In this document: positions 1 through 10,034 of the stretch, piece by piece
Position numbering within the stretch: the stretch's first letter is position 1
Layout: each line of letters begins with the position of its first letter
Source: Prevotella sp.
Lineage (GTDB): Bacteria; Bacteroidota; Bacteroidia; Bacteroidales; Bacteroidaceae
DNA: 64,000 nucleotides
Direction of reading: 5' to 3'
Assembly: GCA_024695815.1 (NCBI GenBank)
Contig: JAILHK010000034.1
Coordinates: forward strand, 62,001 to 126,000
Notes under the pieces: generated by a model
What the model saw: only the letters and a program-made list of their open reading frames with translations
Databases searched by the model: none
What the model was told of the DNA's origin: nothing
Made by a program: the position numbers and the translations under genes

Positions 1-251
1 GGGTAGTCGGCCATTGCCATGTTAAACAGGTACCATGCCGTATAGGCGTACTTGTCTTGAATATCCTTCCCGTAATTTTTAAGGATGCTAAGAACCTCTT
101 CAAGAATCTTGTGGTTCAGCTTCCGCATTCTTCCAGTGGTCGGGTCTTTGACCTCCATCTTATTGATGGCCCATTCTGCTAGCCTCTTCGAAAATAAACC
201 ATGGTGGTTATCTTCGTAAATCGCTCTTGCTTCTGATATATACTGCTTCAT
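1..251 (-). CDS. Partial phage hypothetical protein (MKQYISEARAIYEDNHHGLFSKRLAEWAINKMEV...), truncated by window start
   Basis: Minus-strand open frame starting ATG at 251 and running off position 1; not in the ORF track because it lacks a stop in the window. Confidence 0.7.
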   Translation of the reverse strand, partial: MKQYISEARAIYEDNHHGLFSKRLAEWAINKMEVKDPTTGRMRKLNHKILEEVLSILKNYGKDIQDKYAYTAWYLFNMAMADY

Positions 252-274
252 ATCTACCTATTTTTAACATGAAA

Positions 275-300
275 GGATTGGTAAGTTACCTCGCCAATCC
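275..300. terminator. Small hairpin between minus-strand genes (GGATTGG...CCAATCC)
   Basis: 7-bp inverted repeat 275-281/294-300; no long U-tract, so termination is uncertain. Confidence 0.35.
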
Positions 301-310
301 CTTCTAATAC

Positions 311-520
311 TTAGCGGCGATAATCACCACCCTTACCACACTCTTCTTCACAATCCTTCCAGCCTTCTTCGTAGCCTTTCTTGTAGCCTTCCTCGTAACC
401 ATCATTACGCATCATGGCTCCTGGCGAACCACCTTGGTTCCTGTAACTACGCATAGAATGCCTCATATGTGTGCGCATCTGTGCGCCTTCATTGTCCCGG
501 TCTAAAATAACAAATCCCAT
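311..520 (-). CDS. Small phage protein with GYEEGYKKGYEEGWKDC repeats
   Basis: ORF, collinear with neighbouring minus-strand genes. Confidence 0.6.
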   Translation of the reverse strand: MGFVILDRDNEGAQMRTHMRHSMRSYRNQGGSPGAMMRNDGYEEGYKKGYEEGWKDCEEECGKGGDYRR

Positions 521-541
521 AGCTAAATAATTTTATTGGAT

Positions 542-1057
542 TTAACCTTTGCTCATTTTCTGCAGGAGTGAATAGATGTCGTCAAGTTTCTTGTCTTGCT
601 TATCAGCTCTCTCTTGCAGATCCTTTATAGTCCGCGCTTGTTGTTTGTTCTCAGCGTATTGGGGGTTAAGCGTTTCCATCATGTTCTCACTCTCGGAGAT
701 AACAGACTTATGGTAATCTATCTGTTCTAGCGCCTTTTTCGATGTTTGCAGCATGGCATCCACCGCTTGCAGCATAGCCTCACGACTACCACTAAACGTT
801 ACGTTTCCTTTCTGAGCTATCTCAACGGATAGTGGGACTTCCAGAAAGCTCTCGTCTTTGCCGTTGACGGAAACAACCAAATCTATCACTTGTTGCATCT
901 GCATGCCCTGCATGATGTTTGGTGTCTGCGTAGGAAACTTTGCCCTCGGCTGACTCTTTGACTTTACCACACCAACGTCTAACGTCGGTTTATCCACCTG
1001 TCTGAGAATGTAGAACGGACTTCCGTTCACAAGGCTATTAAAATCCATGTTATACAC
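542..1057 (-). CDS. Phage hypothetical protein, C-terminal coiled-coil-like
   Basis: ORF, charged heptad-like C-terminus, collinear with neighbours. Confidence 0.75.
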   Translation of the reverse strand: MYNMDFNSLVNGSPFYILRQVDKPTLDVGVVKSKSQPRAKFPTQTPNIMQGMQMQQVIDLVVSVNGKDESFLEVPLSVEIAQKGNVTFSGSREAMLQAVDAMLQTSKKALEQIDYHKSVISESENMMETLNPQYAENKQQARTIKDLQERADKQDKKLDDIYSLLQKMSKG

Positions 1058-1066
1058 TTTTGGTTA

Positions 1067-2023
1067 TTAAGTTGGTGTTCCACCTGTTGTTGGCGTTGCA
1101 GGCGTAAGGGCTGCGTTGATTCTATCCACGATGTTGTCAGCTACTGCGGTTGCCCATATAGTAGGCACAACGGTCTTGCTGTTATCGGGCAAGGTGACAG
1201 TGGCGGGCTGGCATCGCTTAATAGCTGCAACTTCCTGCGAAAGCGCGTTAAGCTGACCAAGCACCGGTGCTACACTCTGCTGTGCAACGGCTGCGGTGTA
1301 CTTCTCGCTTTCCAATCGCGCAATATTGGCTGTCAGTGCAGCAATCTCTCGGTCCTTACGACTTGACTCCATCGCGTCTATCTTGCTATCAAGAGCGATA
1401 AAGTTGCGGTTCATGGTGTCTGTGAGTGCATAGGTCTGCTGACAGGTAGCAAGTTGGTCTGCTGCAGCCTTTGATGCTAACGACTGCTGAACACCTGCAA
1501 AGCCTTGATTGATGCTGTTTGTCTGCTGGCACATTGCCAACTGGTTTTCGCAACAACACTGAGTGAACTTAGATGCTAGGTCGCTATTGCCAGCTTGTAT
1601 AGCGTTCACAATCTGCAGGGTGCTCATGCCTTGCTGAGAAGCAAGTGTTGCAAGAGAGTTCTGCACATTCTGTACTGCGCTATTCACGGTCGCATAGTCC
1701 TGACCAAGCATGTTTGCTAGGTTCTGAATGGCTGTCCTACTTGCTTCACCATTGCTATTGATAGCATTCATGATAAGCTCGCGGCCAGAATCGTTGTTAA
1801 GTTGGTTGCTGAGGAAGCCTGCGCCGGCACCACCACCGAAGCCACCACCACCGAAGCCGCCATTACCCCAACCAAAGATTGAAGCAATGATAGCAAGGCC
1901 AAACAGATCAACGATACCATTCATACCATTGCCGAAACCAAAACCGCCATTACCAAAACCGCCAATGGGGATAGTAAACTGGGGCGTTCCGTTTCCTTCT
2001 GGAATCTGATAAATGTCTGCCAT
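1067..2023 (-). CDS. Gly-rich/coiled-coil phage protein with CCC cysteine cluster; start reassigned to MADIYQIPEGNG
   Basis: ORF 1067..2092; internal ATG at 2023 preceded by an A/G-rich stretch and a TATCTTTG promoter-like element (2082-2089, minus strand). Confidence 0.75.
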   Translation of the reverse strand: MADIYQIPEGNGTPQFTIPIGGFGNGGFGFGNGMNGIVDLFGLAIIASIFGWGNGGFGGGGFGGGAGAGFLSNQLNNDSGRELIMNAINSNGEASRTAIQNLANMLGQDYATVNSAVQNVQNSLATLASQQGMSTLQIVNAIQAGNSDLASKFTQCCCENQLAMCQQTNSINQGFAGVQQSLASKAAADQLATCQQTYALTDTMNRNFIALDSKIDAMESSRKDREIAALTANIARLESEKYTAAVAQQSVAPVLGQLNALSQEVAAIKRCQPATVTLPDNSKTVVPTIWATAVADNIVDRINAALTPATPTTGGTPT

Positions 2024-2081
2024 TTTTTCTTTTGTTAATTGGTTAATTGATAAATGATTATGTCTTTGCGCATCGACATGG

Positions 2082-2089
2082 CAAAGATA
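2082..2089 (-). promoter_or_regulatory. Bacteroidetes-type -7 element TATCTTTG for 1067..2023
   Basis: Reads TATCTTTG on the minus strand; lacks the AAACACGG box of the late promoters. Confidence 0.45.
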
Positions 2090-2134
2090 CAATCATGCAT
2101 CGTTAAAGAAAAATATTCAGACCTATTGTAAGGT

Positions 2135-2368
2135 TCACATATTGACCTCTTTAGAAAGCCTTCTGACTATTCGTTTAACCGTACTATCACTGATATTATA
2201 CCTCTCGGATAAGACTGCAATAATATAGTTATATTTATCCCCTCTATCCCTCATCACAAGGTACTCTTCGTAAAGCTCGATAAAAGCATAGTCACTCTGC
2301 CTAATGTCATGTTTTGACATTAGTTCCATCGAAATTCTGTTAATTTTTACCAAATCGGCGCACTTCAT
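2135..2368 (-). CDS. Small helix-turn-helix-like protein (77 aa)
   Basis: C-terminus IIAVLSERYNISDSTVKRIVRRLSKEV reads like an HTH (Mor/sigma region 4-like); family not confirmed. Confidence 0.6.
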   Translation of the reverse strand: MKCADLVKINRISMELMSKHDIRQSDYAFIELYEEYLVMRDRGDKYNYIIAVLSERYNISDSTVKRIVRRLSKEVNM

Positions 2369-2392
2369 AGTTAATAATCTAAATTATTTATC

Positions 2393-2400
2393 TATCTTTG
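2393..2400 (+). promoter_or_regulatory. -7 element TATCTTTG driving rightward transcription of a structured RNA
   Basis: Matches TAnnTTTG; lies about 7 nt before the start of a long inverted-repeat structure. Confidence 0.5.
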
Positions 2401-2406
2401 CACCCG

Positions 2407-2500
2407 TACCACCCACATAAAAGATAACCCTATCAGAAGGTGTCGGGATATACTCCCTCGGCTTACCTCCTGGTAGGGTGTTGTTTAAATGTGGGTGGTG
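2407..2500 (+). ncRNA. Candidate structured small RNA: long rod hairpin
   Basis: Nested complementary arms: ACCACCCACAT(2408-2418)/ATGTGGGTGGT(2489-2499); ACCCTATCAG(2427-2436)/CTGGTAGGGT(2470-2479); AGGT/ACCT; GGGA/TCCC; promoter immediately upstream. Confidence 0.55.
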
Positions 2501-2529
2501 CTACTTTAAATGATTAAGTCGGGGGAGTT

Positions 2530-3645
2530 TTACGTCTCGTTCGGAAAATCTATTGCGAACTGATCCATATCATATATCTTTGATGCAAACATACTCCAAC
2601 CAGAGGCTGCCTTATAAGCATTAAGGCTAGCATTCGGTACGTACACCTTTAAGTTGCTCTTGTTGGATAAGTCGTTATTTGTCGTGGAAAGAGTAGGTGG
2701 GGTAGTTGCAAGCACCTTTATAAACCTCGTATTGCCACTGATATTCATCAATGCCCCATCTGCAATAGTCGCTAAAGTTGAAGGAAGAGTTATGCCAACA
2801 CATAAATCCATCCAACTAAATTCACTATCACCTGGCAGCTCTGTAATTACGCCTAAATCGTCTATATATGTTATTTTTTTACAGTTTGCAAATGTGTTTG
2901 CGCCTATTGTTTCAAGACTGGGTAAACTCAAACGCCCCTCATACCCAGCTAAGTTCTGTTTGCCTAGTGTCTTTAGACTTGATAAGTCTATGTGACCGAT
3001 AGGAACATTGAATAATGCTCCTTCTCCAAGTTCTTCAACGTTTGATAGGTCAAGTGACGTTATGGGGCAGTTATTAAAACCATAAGCACCTATTATCTTT
3101 AGCTTGCTTGTATCCCCAACACTTGTAAGTGACGAACAGCCCTGAAACGCTGACCGTCCTATCTCTTCGATATTCTTCAAATCCACAGATTCAAGGTTGG
3201 TGCAGTTGTAGAAAGATGTGACGTCTATTGCGGATAGGTTCGTAAATTTTGCCAATTCATTAAAGCTGACTATTTCAGTATTTCCTTGAAACGGATGTGT
3301 ATATTGGTTTGGTGACAATGTTGTTATAAGCAATGCCGCGGTATCTGTAATACCCGTTCCGTCACTATGATATGTACTTGCATATCTATTGTCATTCAAG
3401 ACTGCAAGTACGGCTGGATCTGCAAAGCGGATATACTTACCACCGGTTATGTTTATCTCCAGTTCTGGCAGTTCCTCTTCTAGTACTTCTACATCATCAA
3501 CATAGGCATTGGTTGCTCTGATACTGCCAACAATTCTACTTGATGCATCAAGCCCTTCTCTTACCCAGTTTGCCAACTTGGAAACAATCGACAGGTTTAC
3601 ATCTTCTGTCTGTAGGTCGCTTTGAATTATTTTCAGGTGTTTCAT
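2530..3645 (-). CDS. BspA-like leucine-rich-repeat (LRR_5 type) phage protein, putative receptor-binding/tail-associated
   Basis: Repeats such as NLESVDLKNIEEIGRSAFQGCSSLTSVG and C-terminal VYVPNASLNAYKAASGWSMFASKIY typical of BspA-type proteins. Confidence 0.8.
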   Translation of the reverse strand: MKHLKIIQSDLQTEDVNLSIVSKLANWVREGLDASSRIVGSIRATNAYVDDVEVLEEELPELEINITGGKYIRFADPAVLAVLNDNRYASTYHSDGTGITDTAALLITTLSPNQYTHPFQGNTEIVSFNELAKFTNLSAIDVTSFYNCTNLESVDLKNIEEIGRSAFQGCSSLTSVGDTSKLKIIGAYGFNNCPITSLDLSNVEELGEGALFNVPIGHIDLSSLKTLGKQNLAGYEGRLSLPSLETIGANTFANCKKITYIDDLGVITELPGDSEFSWMDLCVGITLPSTLATIADGALMNISGNTRFIKVLATTPPTLSTTNNDLSNKSNLKVYVPNASLNAYKAASGWSMFASKIYDMDQFAIDFPNET

Positions 3646-3650
3646 ATTCT

Positions 3651-6600
3651 TTACGATGTTAATTTGCCAAATAGTCTGAATGCATTTATGTTTCCTCCAT
3701 CCTCTATTTCTACGGTGTCAAGGTCACTATTGTCTTCAATGCTCAGATTGCTTGCGGACAAAGCCGTTGGTCTTACAAGTGTAAACTCCGTTGGCGTACC
3801 AAGCTTCACTGATGTTACAGATGTTCCTGCGGGTAATATCACGTTCAACTCTGTGCTTCTCAGATCCACGCTGTCAATATTCCCACACTCGCTAAGGTCA
3901 ATATCCTCGGTTAGCCCCGTGCACCCCTGTAATGATAGCGATTGCAAGGCCGCCATCTTGCTAAAGTCCATTTGGTTGATAATGACACCCCCGTTATCGA
4001 AGGTGTTTTCAAGCAGTGTGCAGCCATCGAGAACAACACCAGTAACCCTATGTAGGTAGTACAATATTGACTTGTTAGTACTTACTGCCAACCTTCCGAT
4101 ATTAGGATATGGGCTAAAGTCTAACGTGCCAGTCATGCCCATTAAAGTGCTTCTGTAGAATACATCTGCACTCTCTCCATAGATGCTATCATACAGAGTG
4201 TTAAGTGCAAGATACAGATAGCTACCGTCTGCGCGTACAATAGGACTAAGGTCGTTCATAACCACAACCTTCTTAGTAAGTGTTGTTGTCTTACCAACAA
4301 GATTTACTGATGCGATCAGAGTATATGAGTATATTTCCTCGTCAGCGCCTGCAAGTCCTGCCGATAAAGCAATATCAAACCTACCAAGGCCACGCTTATA
4401 GTTCAGTACGGTTGTGTTATCAACGGTCTTGTATGTGTTCGGGTCAGTAATAAGATTCGCTGACACAATAGTATCATCTGAAAGCTTAATGCTCCACGAT
4501 ACTCCTTGTACCCCAACGGCACCTTCTGCAGCACTCTTAACAACGACTGAGAAGTTATCGCTTACGCCACCGCCATACAAGATTACTTCATCATCATTAA
4601 TTCTTGCTCTATCTTCTGTTGTTTCGATAGCAAGGGTGGGGTAGTCAGTCGGGTCAATATGCACAACTATCTCTGCGTTGCCGAGAGAAGAGTGAACAAA
4701 GATGTCATAAGCCTCATTCTCGCTGTTCATAGCCTTAAGAAGTATCTGGCGAGGGTTGGTAGTGTCAAGAACGCAACTCCTAACCATATCGCCGGCTATT
4801 GTTTCTATAGGCTGACCATTACCATCGAGTATGCGCTCACGGATGGTCCAAATTACATCGTTAGCCTCGTTGCTAAGATGGAATCGTGTTGCATTAAGAA
4901 TAGCCGTGTGACCCTCCTTAAGGTGCACTTCATGATTGTTGTCAACTGTTACATCACCACTAACACTAATAATGGTAGTGTTCAAATCATAGTCAATGAT
5001 AAGGCCAGAAGAACTATAGGTGAAAATGTCGTCACCAAACCATTGTGTCAACTGGGTGAGCTGCTCTGATGTAAGTGTGTCAAGTTCACTTGCCAACATA
5101 ATGTAACCTTTCAGTTCAAGCGTACCAATCTTAGCTATCAAAGACAATTCGTTGTAGGTAAGTAGATTATTACCACATGTGTTAGTGTCCCAGCGAACAT
5201 CGTTCATGCGAAGGACTTTATCAGACAAAGCATTGTTAATATCTGCTTCTGTTGGGTTGTCGCCAAGTTCTGCGATGATGCCGTTTATCCAGGCCATCAC
5301 AAGTGTTTTGGAGTTCAAGCTGTGCCCAGTGGTTCCATTGAGAACCAATTCGTGAATACCAGTTGGTACAAACAGGGATGAATCTTCACCGACATTGTAT
5401 CTTGTGAAGGTTGCGTTACTTCCGTTTGCTTCGGTATTCCAGAAGCTTATATTGGTCCACGATGTGTTATTCAGATTAAGACTATAAACAGTCGAAGGCA
5501 ATTCAAGGTTATCAAACTGATTACCCTGCGCGGCACTCATGAAGTTTACAATTCCGCTGCCCATGGCATACAGGTTCTTCACCTGCGATAAGTCACCACG
5601 ATTATCAACTGTGTCGCGTAACAAATCAAAGGTTGTGTATATATTACTTGTGTTGGCGTTCGCATCGCTACTTCTACCAAGCTGACCACGAATGTTTAGT
5701 GTCTGTAGGTTTGTTAGAGGATATACCTTGTCAGCACCTTCTCCAGATACTGTTTCAATGACGCCAGGGTCTGCTATGTTCAGTATTCCGTTATACGTGT
5801 TTTCGTCAACTTGTGTAACATCACACCCCACATTCAGTTCCTTAATAGGGGCTCCAAGCACCTTGTCATAAGAACCACTAAGTATAACACGAGCAAATGT
5901 AGGTGCTATAACACTTAGATCAAGCTTCTCGATAAAGTTGGCACCATATATATATGTAGGTGTCTTAGGTTGGAATGACAGAGGGCCTACGTTATAACGT
6001 GCAGGAAGTATTCTTGATGCGCTCTTCGTACCGAGATTTGTTGTCTCGTTAAGCATCATCTTGAAATAGGTCTGCTCGTTAGGATGAATAGTAACATATT
6101 CCTCTGAGTTTTCTACCCCTTGGTGTCCTGCATACAGGTCGATACGGCTATCGTTAAAGCCTCCAAAGCCCCATTTTGCGCTATAGTAGTTCATTGACTT
6201 ACTTAACCACCAATGGCGATGCAGTTTACGTGCGCCCTGCAGCCAGTTTAGATACATCTGCGAACCACCACCGCGAACCACATACTTGTAATAGCCGGAC
6301 TTGTTGTATATGACTTCTCCCCACTTGTCAGCATACTCTTCGTCATACATGCGTGTAAGGTTGTCATAATTGAATCCTGCAACATACATAGCCTGCGCTA
6401 CCTTGGGAACTATGGTGTTTATCCACTCGCCCCATCCTTCAAGTGAATCCCAAAGGAAATTGCTTGTGTTGGTACTTCTACCAGAGAATGCGTAGCCGTT
6501 ACCGAGACGTGTATTTCTGTCTATTGGCGGCTCAAATGCAATACCACCATCACCACGGGCACCCAACAAGATGTCCCAGTCCCATAATTTGGGGTAGAAG

Positions 6601-9600
6601 TGAATACCGTCGTCCGTGCAAATCTGCAGGTTTCGCTCGCAAGAGTCCACTGCGCCAAGTATGAGCATTGGTATATAGTAGCCGGCCCACTTATATACAT
6701 CTATATGATCTCTTGCGGTAGCATTGAATGCTGCCTGTGAAGAGTTATATGTGTTGGCTTGCCACCATTCAGTAGCTATGCTGTAGTTGTTGCGACAATC
6801 GGTAAGCCACTTCACAAAATCAATAAATGATTGTGCCTTGGCTACAAACTTAGAATTGGATCCAAACTTCTCTTCGTCTGCCGTCTTAGGATCCAAATCA
6901 TCGGGGTCTGGGTAAATCATTTCAAATGAGTCTTCCCATGCATAGTGAGCTGGAACAACTGAGTGGGTAACTTCGCCAGTTTCACTGTCCGTTGTATCAA
7001 CAACTTTTTCTGGAACTAGTTCGTCAAAAGCAACACCATCTTTAACCCAGTTCATAAACGACACAAATACGTTATTGATGTCTAGAACCTCCATACGCAA
7101 TGCATTACTGTTGTTCCACAAACGATTTGATGCCGTATCTGCTTTCTTGTTTTCAACCGTAAGACAGAATGGGTCTGTTGGGTCTGCCTTGTAGATACTG
7201 CGCTCGCCAAAACAGAAATCTGCCTTCTTTTCCTCCATCATAACATATTGGCCGAGGAATGTTATTTCACCCTCTCCGTTCTGATAGAATATAACGATTG
7301 GTTGACTGTCTGGTGCAGTGCGTATTGGTGTTGGGAAATCATTGTTAAAATGATCATTCCACACATGTTCCAAACCATAACTTTCTTTTTCACCCTTTGA
7401 TACGCTTGATACAAGCTGTGGAATTGTTCTCAGAACATATTTGCCATCAACCAGTGCGTTGTACCAGGAATCATTTATAATTCGTAGTGTACCGCCATTG
7501 TTTACGCCAGACGAGTCTGCGTAGTTAGCCTGTAATCTTAGCTTGTTGGTTGGTATGCTATTATTCTTCATCTTGTATCTGTTCTTAGCAAGACCAAGGT
7601 GAGATTGTCCTTCACATACAAACCTAGGCATATCGTTCTCGTTGGCTGGATTGAATTTCTTGTTGGTCCAAACCCTCAACGATGTCAATGGGTAAGAGAG
7701 TGTTGACTGACCGGCTTTTCTCAGTTGGGCATCGTATAGCTCAAAGTTCTTTGTGCTATCCCACGGATTGATAAAGATTACGTCACCATTGGTCGTACTC
7801 TGTTCTTTATCCGTTTTACCGCTGAGTAGGTCACTGAGATCGTTGGCCCTAATGAGCAAAGTAGGCAGTTTCGCCTTACACAGGTCATAATTAACAATGC
7901 CATTCTTCATGACGTTGTTATTTGCAAGTAGGCGAGTCTTTTCCGAGCTATCATAGACAAAGTTATTATATTCGTCCATATAGCCGATGGCGTAATTCCA
8001 CACACGCAACTTGTAGAACTTAATACCAGATGCAGCACCACCTATCTTAATAATGCCGCCATTGGTTATACCAAACGATTTGTTGCCAGTAGAGCCTCTT
8101 TCCAATACTCCAAGTGTGGATATATAGATAAGCTGATTGTCTTCTGTTGCGCTTGACGGGTTGAGTATGAAGGCCATTTTTACACGCTCGTTAGCCTTGA
8201 AGTTTGTCTTGATAACCATATTGTTAGAGTTATCATATAACATGGCACTATTTGGAGTTACCTCAATACGTGCTTCTCCTGACTTGCCGAGCATCATAAT
8301 GATGTCGTTGTCGCTATTCACCCTCTCTGCTTCAAATTCAAACTCAACGGTGCGTCCATACTCCTGTATGCTATACACCGACTCGTCAAATATGTTATAA
8401 TCAATGGTGGCATACTCAGTTTCACCGCTTACGCGTAGCGCATGCTCATGCCATCCACTTGTTGTATTGTATTTGATTCCCTGTGATAAAGTAACGTTGG
8501 CTTGTGAGCCTACAGGCGTCCACACGTTTTTGTCGTCCGTATTGTTACTTTTGGAGTATGCTGATAACTCTAGAGCCATTCCGTTAGGTGTTACAACCTG
8601 TGAGCTGCCACACGCAATATACATTGGCACCTCCAACAGAAGTTCCTGACCATGGTATGCTCTCAGATATATATCGCCTATCTGATTGCAGATGTCTGGA
8701 ATAAAGGTTAAATCAACCGACCTCGTTCCTGTTTCACCCTTTAGACTGGCGAGTAGTTCCTCCTTGTTGCTGTATGCAAGTTTCCAATCAATAGTTACTG
8801 CAGTATCGTAGCTAAGCGAGTCAGTGTAGTAACCCCAAGGTATTGTGATGGGGACATACTGTGTGCCATATATTGTTAGCGAACCAAGAGGGTAGGCTGC
8901 CACTTGTGCACTACTGCAGTTGATTCCAAGGTTTATGAACTTGTTAGCTAGCACAAGCTCACTCTTCACCTCAAACGTGTAGAACAAGAGGTTACTTCGG
9001 AAAGTAACATTGTTGTATGTGGTCTCAGCCCATATCTGCATTGTGTGCTGAATGTTCTCATTTGCCGTAGAACCGCGATATGGCCTAAGACCCGTTTCTT
9101 GATCTTCTGCATTGTTAATGTTGAGATATGTAACACCTGTAACACCTGCATTAACCGTGTAAGGTAGTCCGGCATTCTGTCCGTTGATACTTGCCAACTG
9201 TCCGTCAATACTCACATAGATATTTGCACTCTGCGATGTAATGTTTCTGTTTAAAATTACAGGAACCACAAAGCTGTCAGCTACATCAACGCGGTTGTAG
9301 TATTGAAAGGTACTCTCGATACTAAACTCCATAACAGTGATATACAGGCGCACATTCTTTTCAGCACCGGTATTCTGTGCTTTGAAACGAATGTCAATCT
9401 GATTTACACCACTCTCCAGGTAGTTATACAGATTCAAAGGGTTGCTTGTATCAAGCCTATCTCCGTAATTCTTGCTCTCTGCGATTTGGTGTGTCTTACC
9501 ACTGGGACAAGTGATTACATATGTAACAAGCAAATTGTCAACTTCGCTACGATCGCCAAGCTTGATGTCCCATGTATAGACCATCTTCAATGCGTCTTGA

Positions 9601-10034
9601 TTCTCGTCGCCTGCAGTTACATAGCGCGGGATGGTTAAGAATGCATCGTTAATATCTACAACATAATCGCTTGGTTTGGTCATTTCGAACAGAATTAAAT
9701 CCTGATACTGTTCGTTATTATCTTCCCGCCTATGATTAAGCCACAAGTTTTTGGCCTTCTCTGACGAAAAGAAGTATATCTTATTGTCTTCAATGTCTAG
9801 GTGCGTAACAAATGGGCGCTTCATCTGCTTGCGAAGCAATTCTTTTATAGATTTACCGCTTGCAGGCATATCATCACCACTAAGACTGACACCCGTAAGC
9901 TCATTACGACATGTAAGCCAGTTGGTAAATTCGTCAATATCTTCATCAAAGGTAACGCTTGCTACCTCGCCCTTTTCTTTGAGCCAACTAATAAACTCTC
10001 TAAGTACTCCCTGTATATCTTCCATATCAATCAC
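3651..10034 (-). CDS. Giant tail fibre/adhesin-like protein (2127 aa) with LamG-like region, CotH-like segment and C-terminal LRR-like repeats
   Basis: ORF; EYGRTVEFEFEAERV..MMLG (LamG/ConA-like), YPKLWDWDILLGARGDGGI (CotH-like PWDxDLxxG pattern), LQSLSLQGCTGLTEDIDLSECGNIDSVDLRSTEL. Confidence 0.7.
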   Translation of the reverse strand: MIDMEDIQGVLREFISWLKEKGEVASVTFDEDIDEFTNWLTCRNELTGVSLSGDDMPASGKSIKELLRKQMKRPFVTHLDIEDNKIYFFSSEKAKNLWLNHRREDNNEQYQDLILFEMTKPSDYVVDINDAFLTIPRYVTAGDENQDALKMVYTWDIKLGDRSEVDNLLVTYVITCPSGKTHQIAESKNYGDRLDTSNPLNLYNYLESGVNQIDIRFKAQNTGAEKNVRLYITVMEFSIESTFQYYNRVDVADSFVVPVILNRNITSQSANIYVSIDGQLASINGQNAGLPYTVNAGVTGVTYLNINNAEDQETGLRPYRGSTANENIQHTMQIWAETTYNNVTFRSNLLFYTFEVKSELVLANKFINLGINCSSAQVAAYPLGSLTIYGTQYVPITIPWGYYTDSLSYDTAVTIDWKLAYSNKEELLASLKGETGTRSVDLTFIPDICNQIGDIYLRAYHGQELLLEVPMYIACGSSQVVTPNGMALELSAYSKSNNTDDKNVWTPVGSQANVTLSQGIKYNTTSGWHEHALRVSGETEYATIDYNIFDESVYSIQEYGRTVEFEFEAERVNSDNDIIMMLGKSGEARIEVTPNSAMLYDNSNNMVIKTNFKANERVKMAFILNPSSATEDNQLIYISTLGVLERGSTGNKSFGITNGGIIKIGGAASGIKFYKLRVWNYAIGYMDEYNNFVYDSSEKTRLLANNNVMKNGIVNYDLCKAKLPTLLIRANDLSDLLSGKTDKEQSTTNGDVIFINPWDSTKNFELYDAQLRKAGQSTLSYPLTSLRVWTNKKFNPANENDMPRFVCEGQSHLGLAKNRYKMKNNSIPTNKLRLQANYADSSGVNNGGTLRIINDSWYNALVDGKYVLRTIPQLVSSVSKGEKESYGLEHVWNDHFNNDFPTPIRTAPDSQPIVIFYQNGEGEITFLGQYVMMEEKKADFCFGERSIYKADPTDPFCLTVENKKADTASNRLWNNSNALRMEVLDINNVFVSFMNWVKDGVAFDELVPEKVVDTTDSETGEVTHSVVPAHYAWEDSFEMIYPDPDDLDPKTADEEKFGSNSKFVAKAQSFIDFVKWLTDCRNNYSIATEWWQANTYNSSQAAFNATARDHIDVYKWAGYYIPMLILGAVDSCERNLQICTDDGIHFYPKLWDWDILLGARGDGGIAFEPPIDRNTRLGNGYAFSGRSTNTSNFLWDSLEGWGEWINTIVPKVAQAMYVAGFNYDNLTRMYDEEYADKWGEVIYNKSGYYKYVVRGGGSQMYLNWLQGARKLHRHWWLSKSMNYYSAKWGFGGFNDSRIDLYAGHQGVENSEEYVTIHPNEQTYFKMMLNETTNLGTKSASRILPARYNVGPLSFQPKTPTYIYGANFIEKLDLSVIAPTFARVILSGSYDKVLGAPIKELNVGCDVTQVDENTYNGILNIADPGVIETVSGEGADKVYPLTNLQTLNIRGQLGRSSDANANTSNIYTTFDLLRDTVDNRGDLSQVKNLYAMGSGIVNFMSAAQGNQFDNLELPSTVYSLNLNNTSWTNISFWNTEANGSNATFTRYNVGEDSSLFVPTGIHELVLNGTTGHSLNSKTLVMAWINGIIAELGDNPTEADINNALSDKVLRMNDVRWDTNTCGNNLLTYNELSLIAKIGTLELKGYIMLASELDTLTSEQLTQLTQWFGDDIFTYSSSGLIIDYDLNTTIISVSGDVTVDNNHEVHLKEGHTAILNATRFHLSNEANDVIWTIRERILDGNGQPIETIAGDMVRSCVLDTTNPRQILLKAMNSENEAYDIFVHSSLGNAEIVVHIDPTDYPTLAIETTEDRARINDDEVILYGGGVSDNFSVVVKSAAEGAVGVQGVSWSIKLSDDTIVSANLITDPNTYKTVDNTTVLNYKRGLGRFDIALSAGLAGADEEIYSYTLIASVNLVGKTTTLTKKVVVMNDLSPIVRADGSYLYLALNTLYDSIYGESADVFYRSTLMGMTGTLDFSPYPNIGRLAVSTNKSILYYLHRVTGVVLDGCTLLENTFDNGGVIINQMDFSKMAALQSLSLQGCTGLTEDIDLSECGNIDSVDLRSTELNVILPAGTSVTSVKLGTPTEFTLVRPTALSASNLSIEDNSDLDTVEIEDGGNINAFRLFGKLTS

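Noticed and set aside
1728-2009. 93-aa Pro/Lys-rich plus ORF
   Set aside because: Antisense of the Gly-rich coding segment (Gly codons read as Pro).
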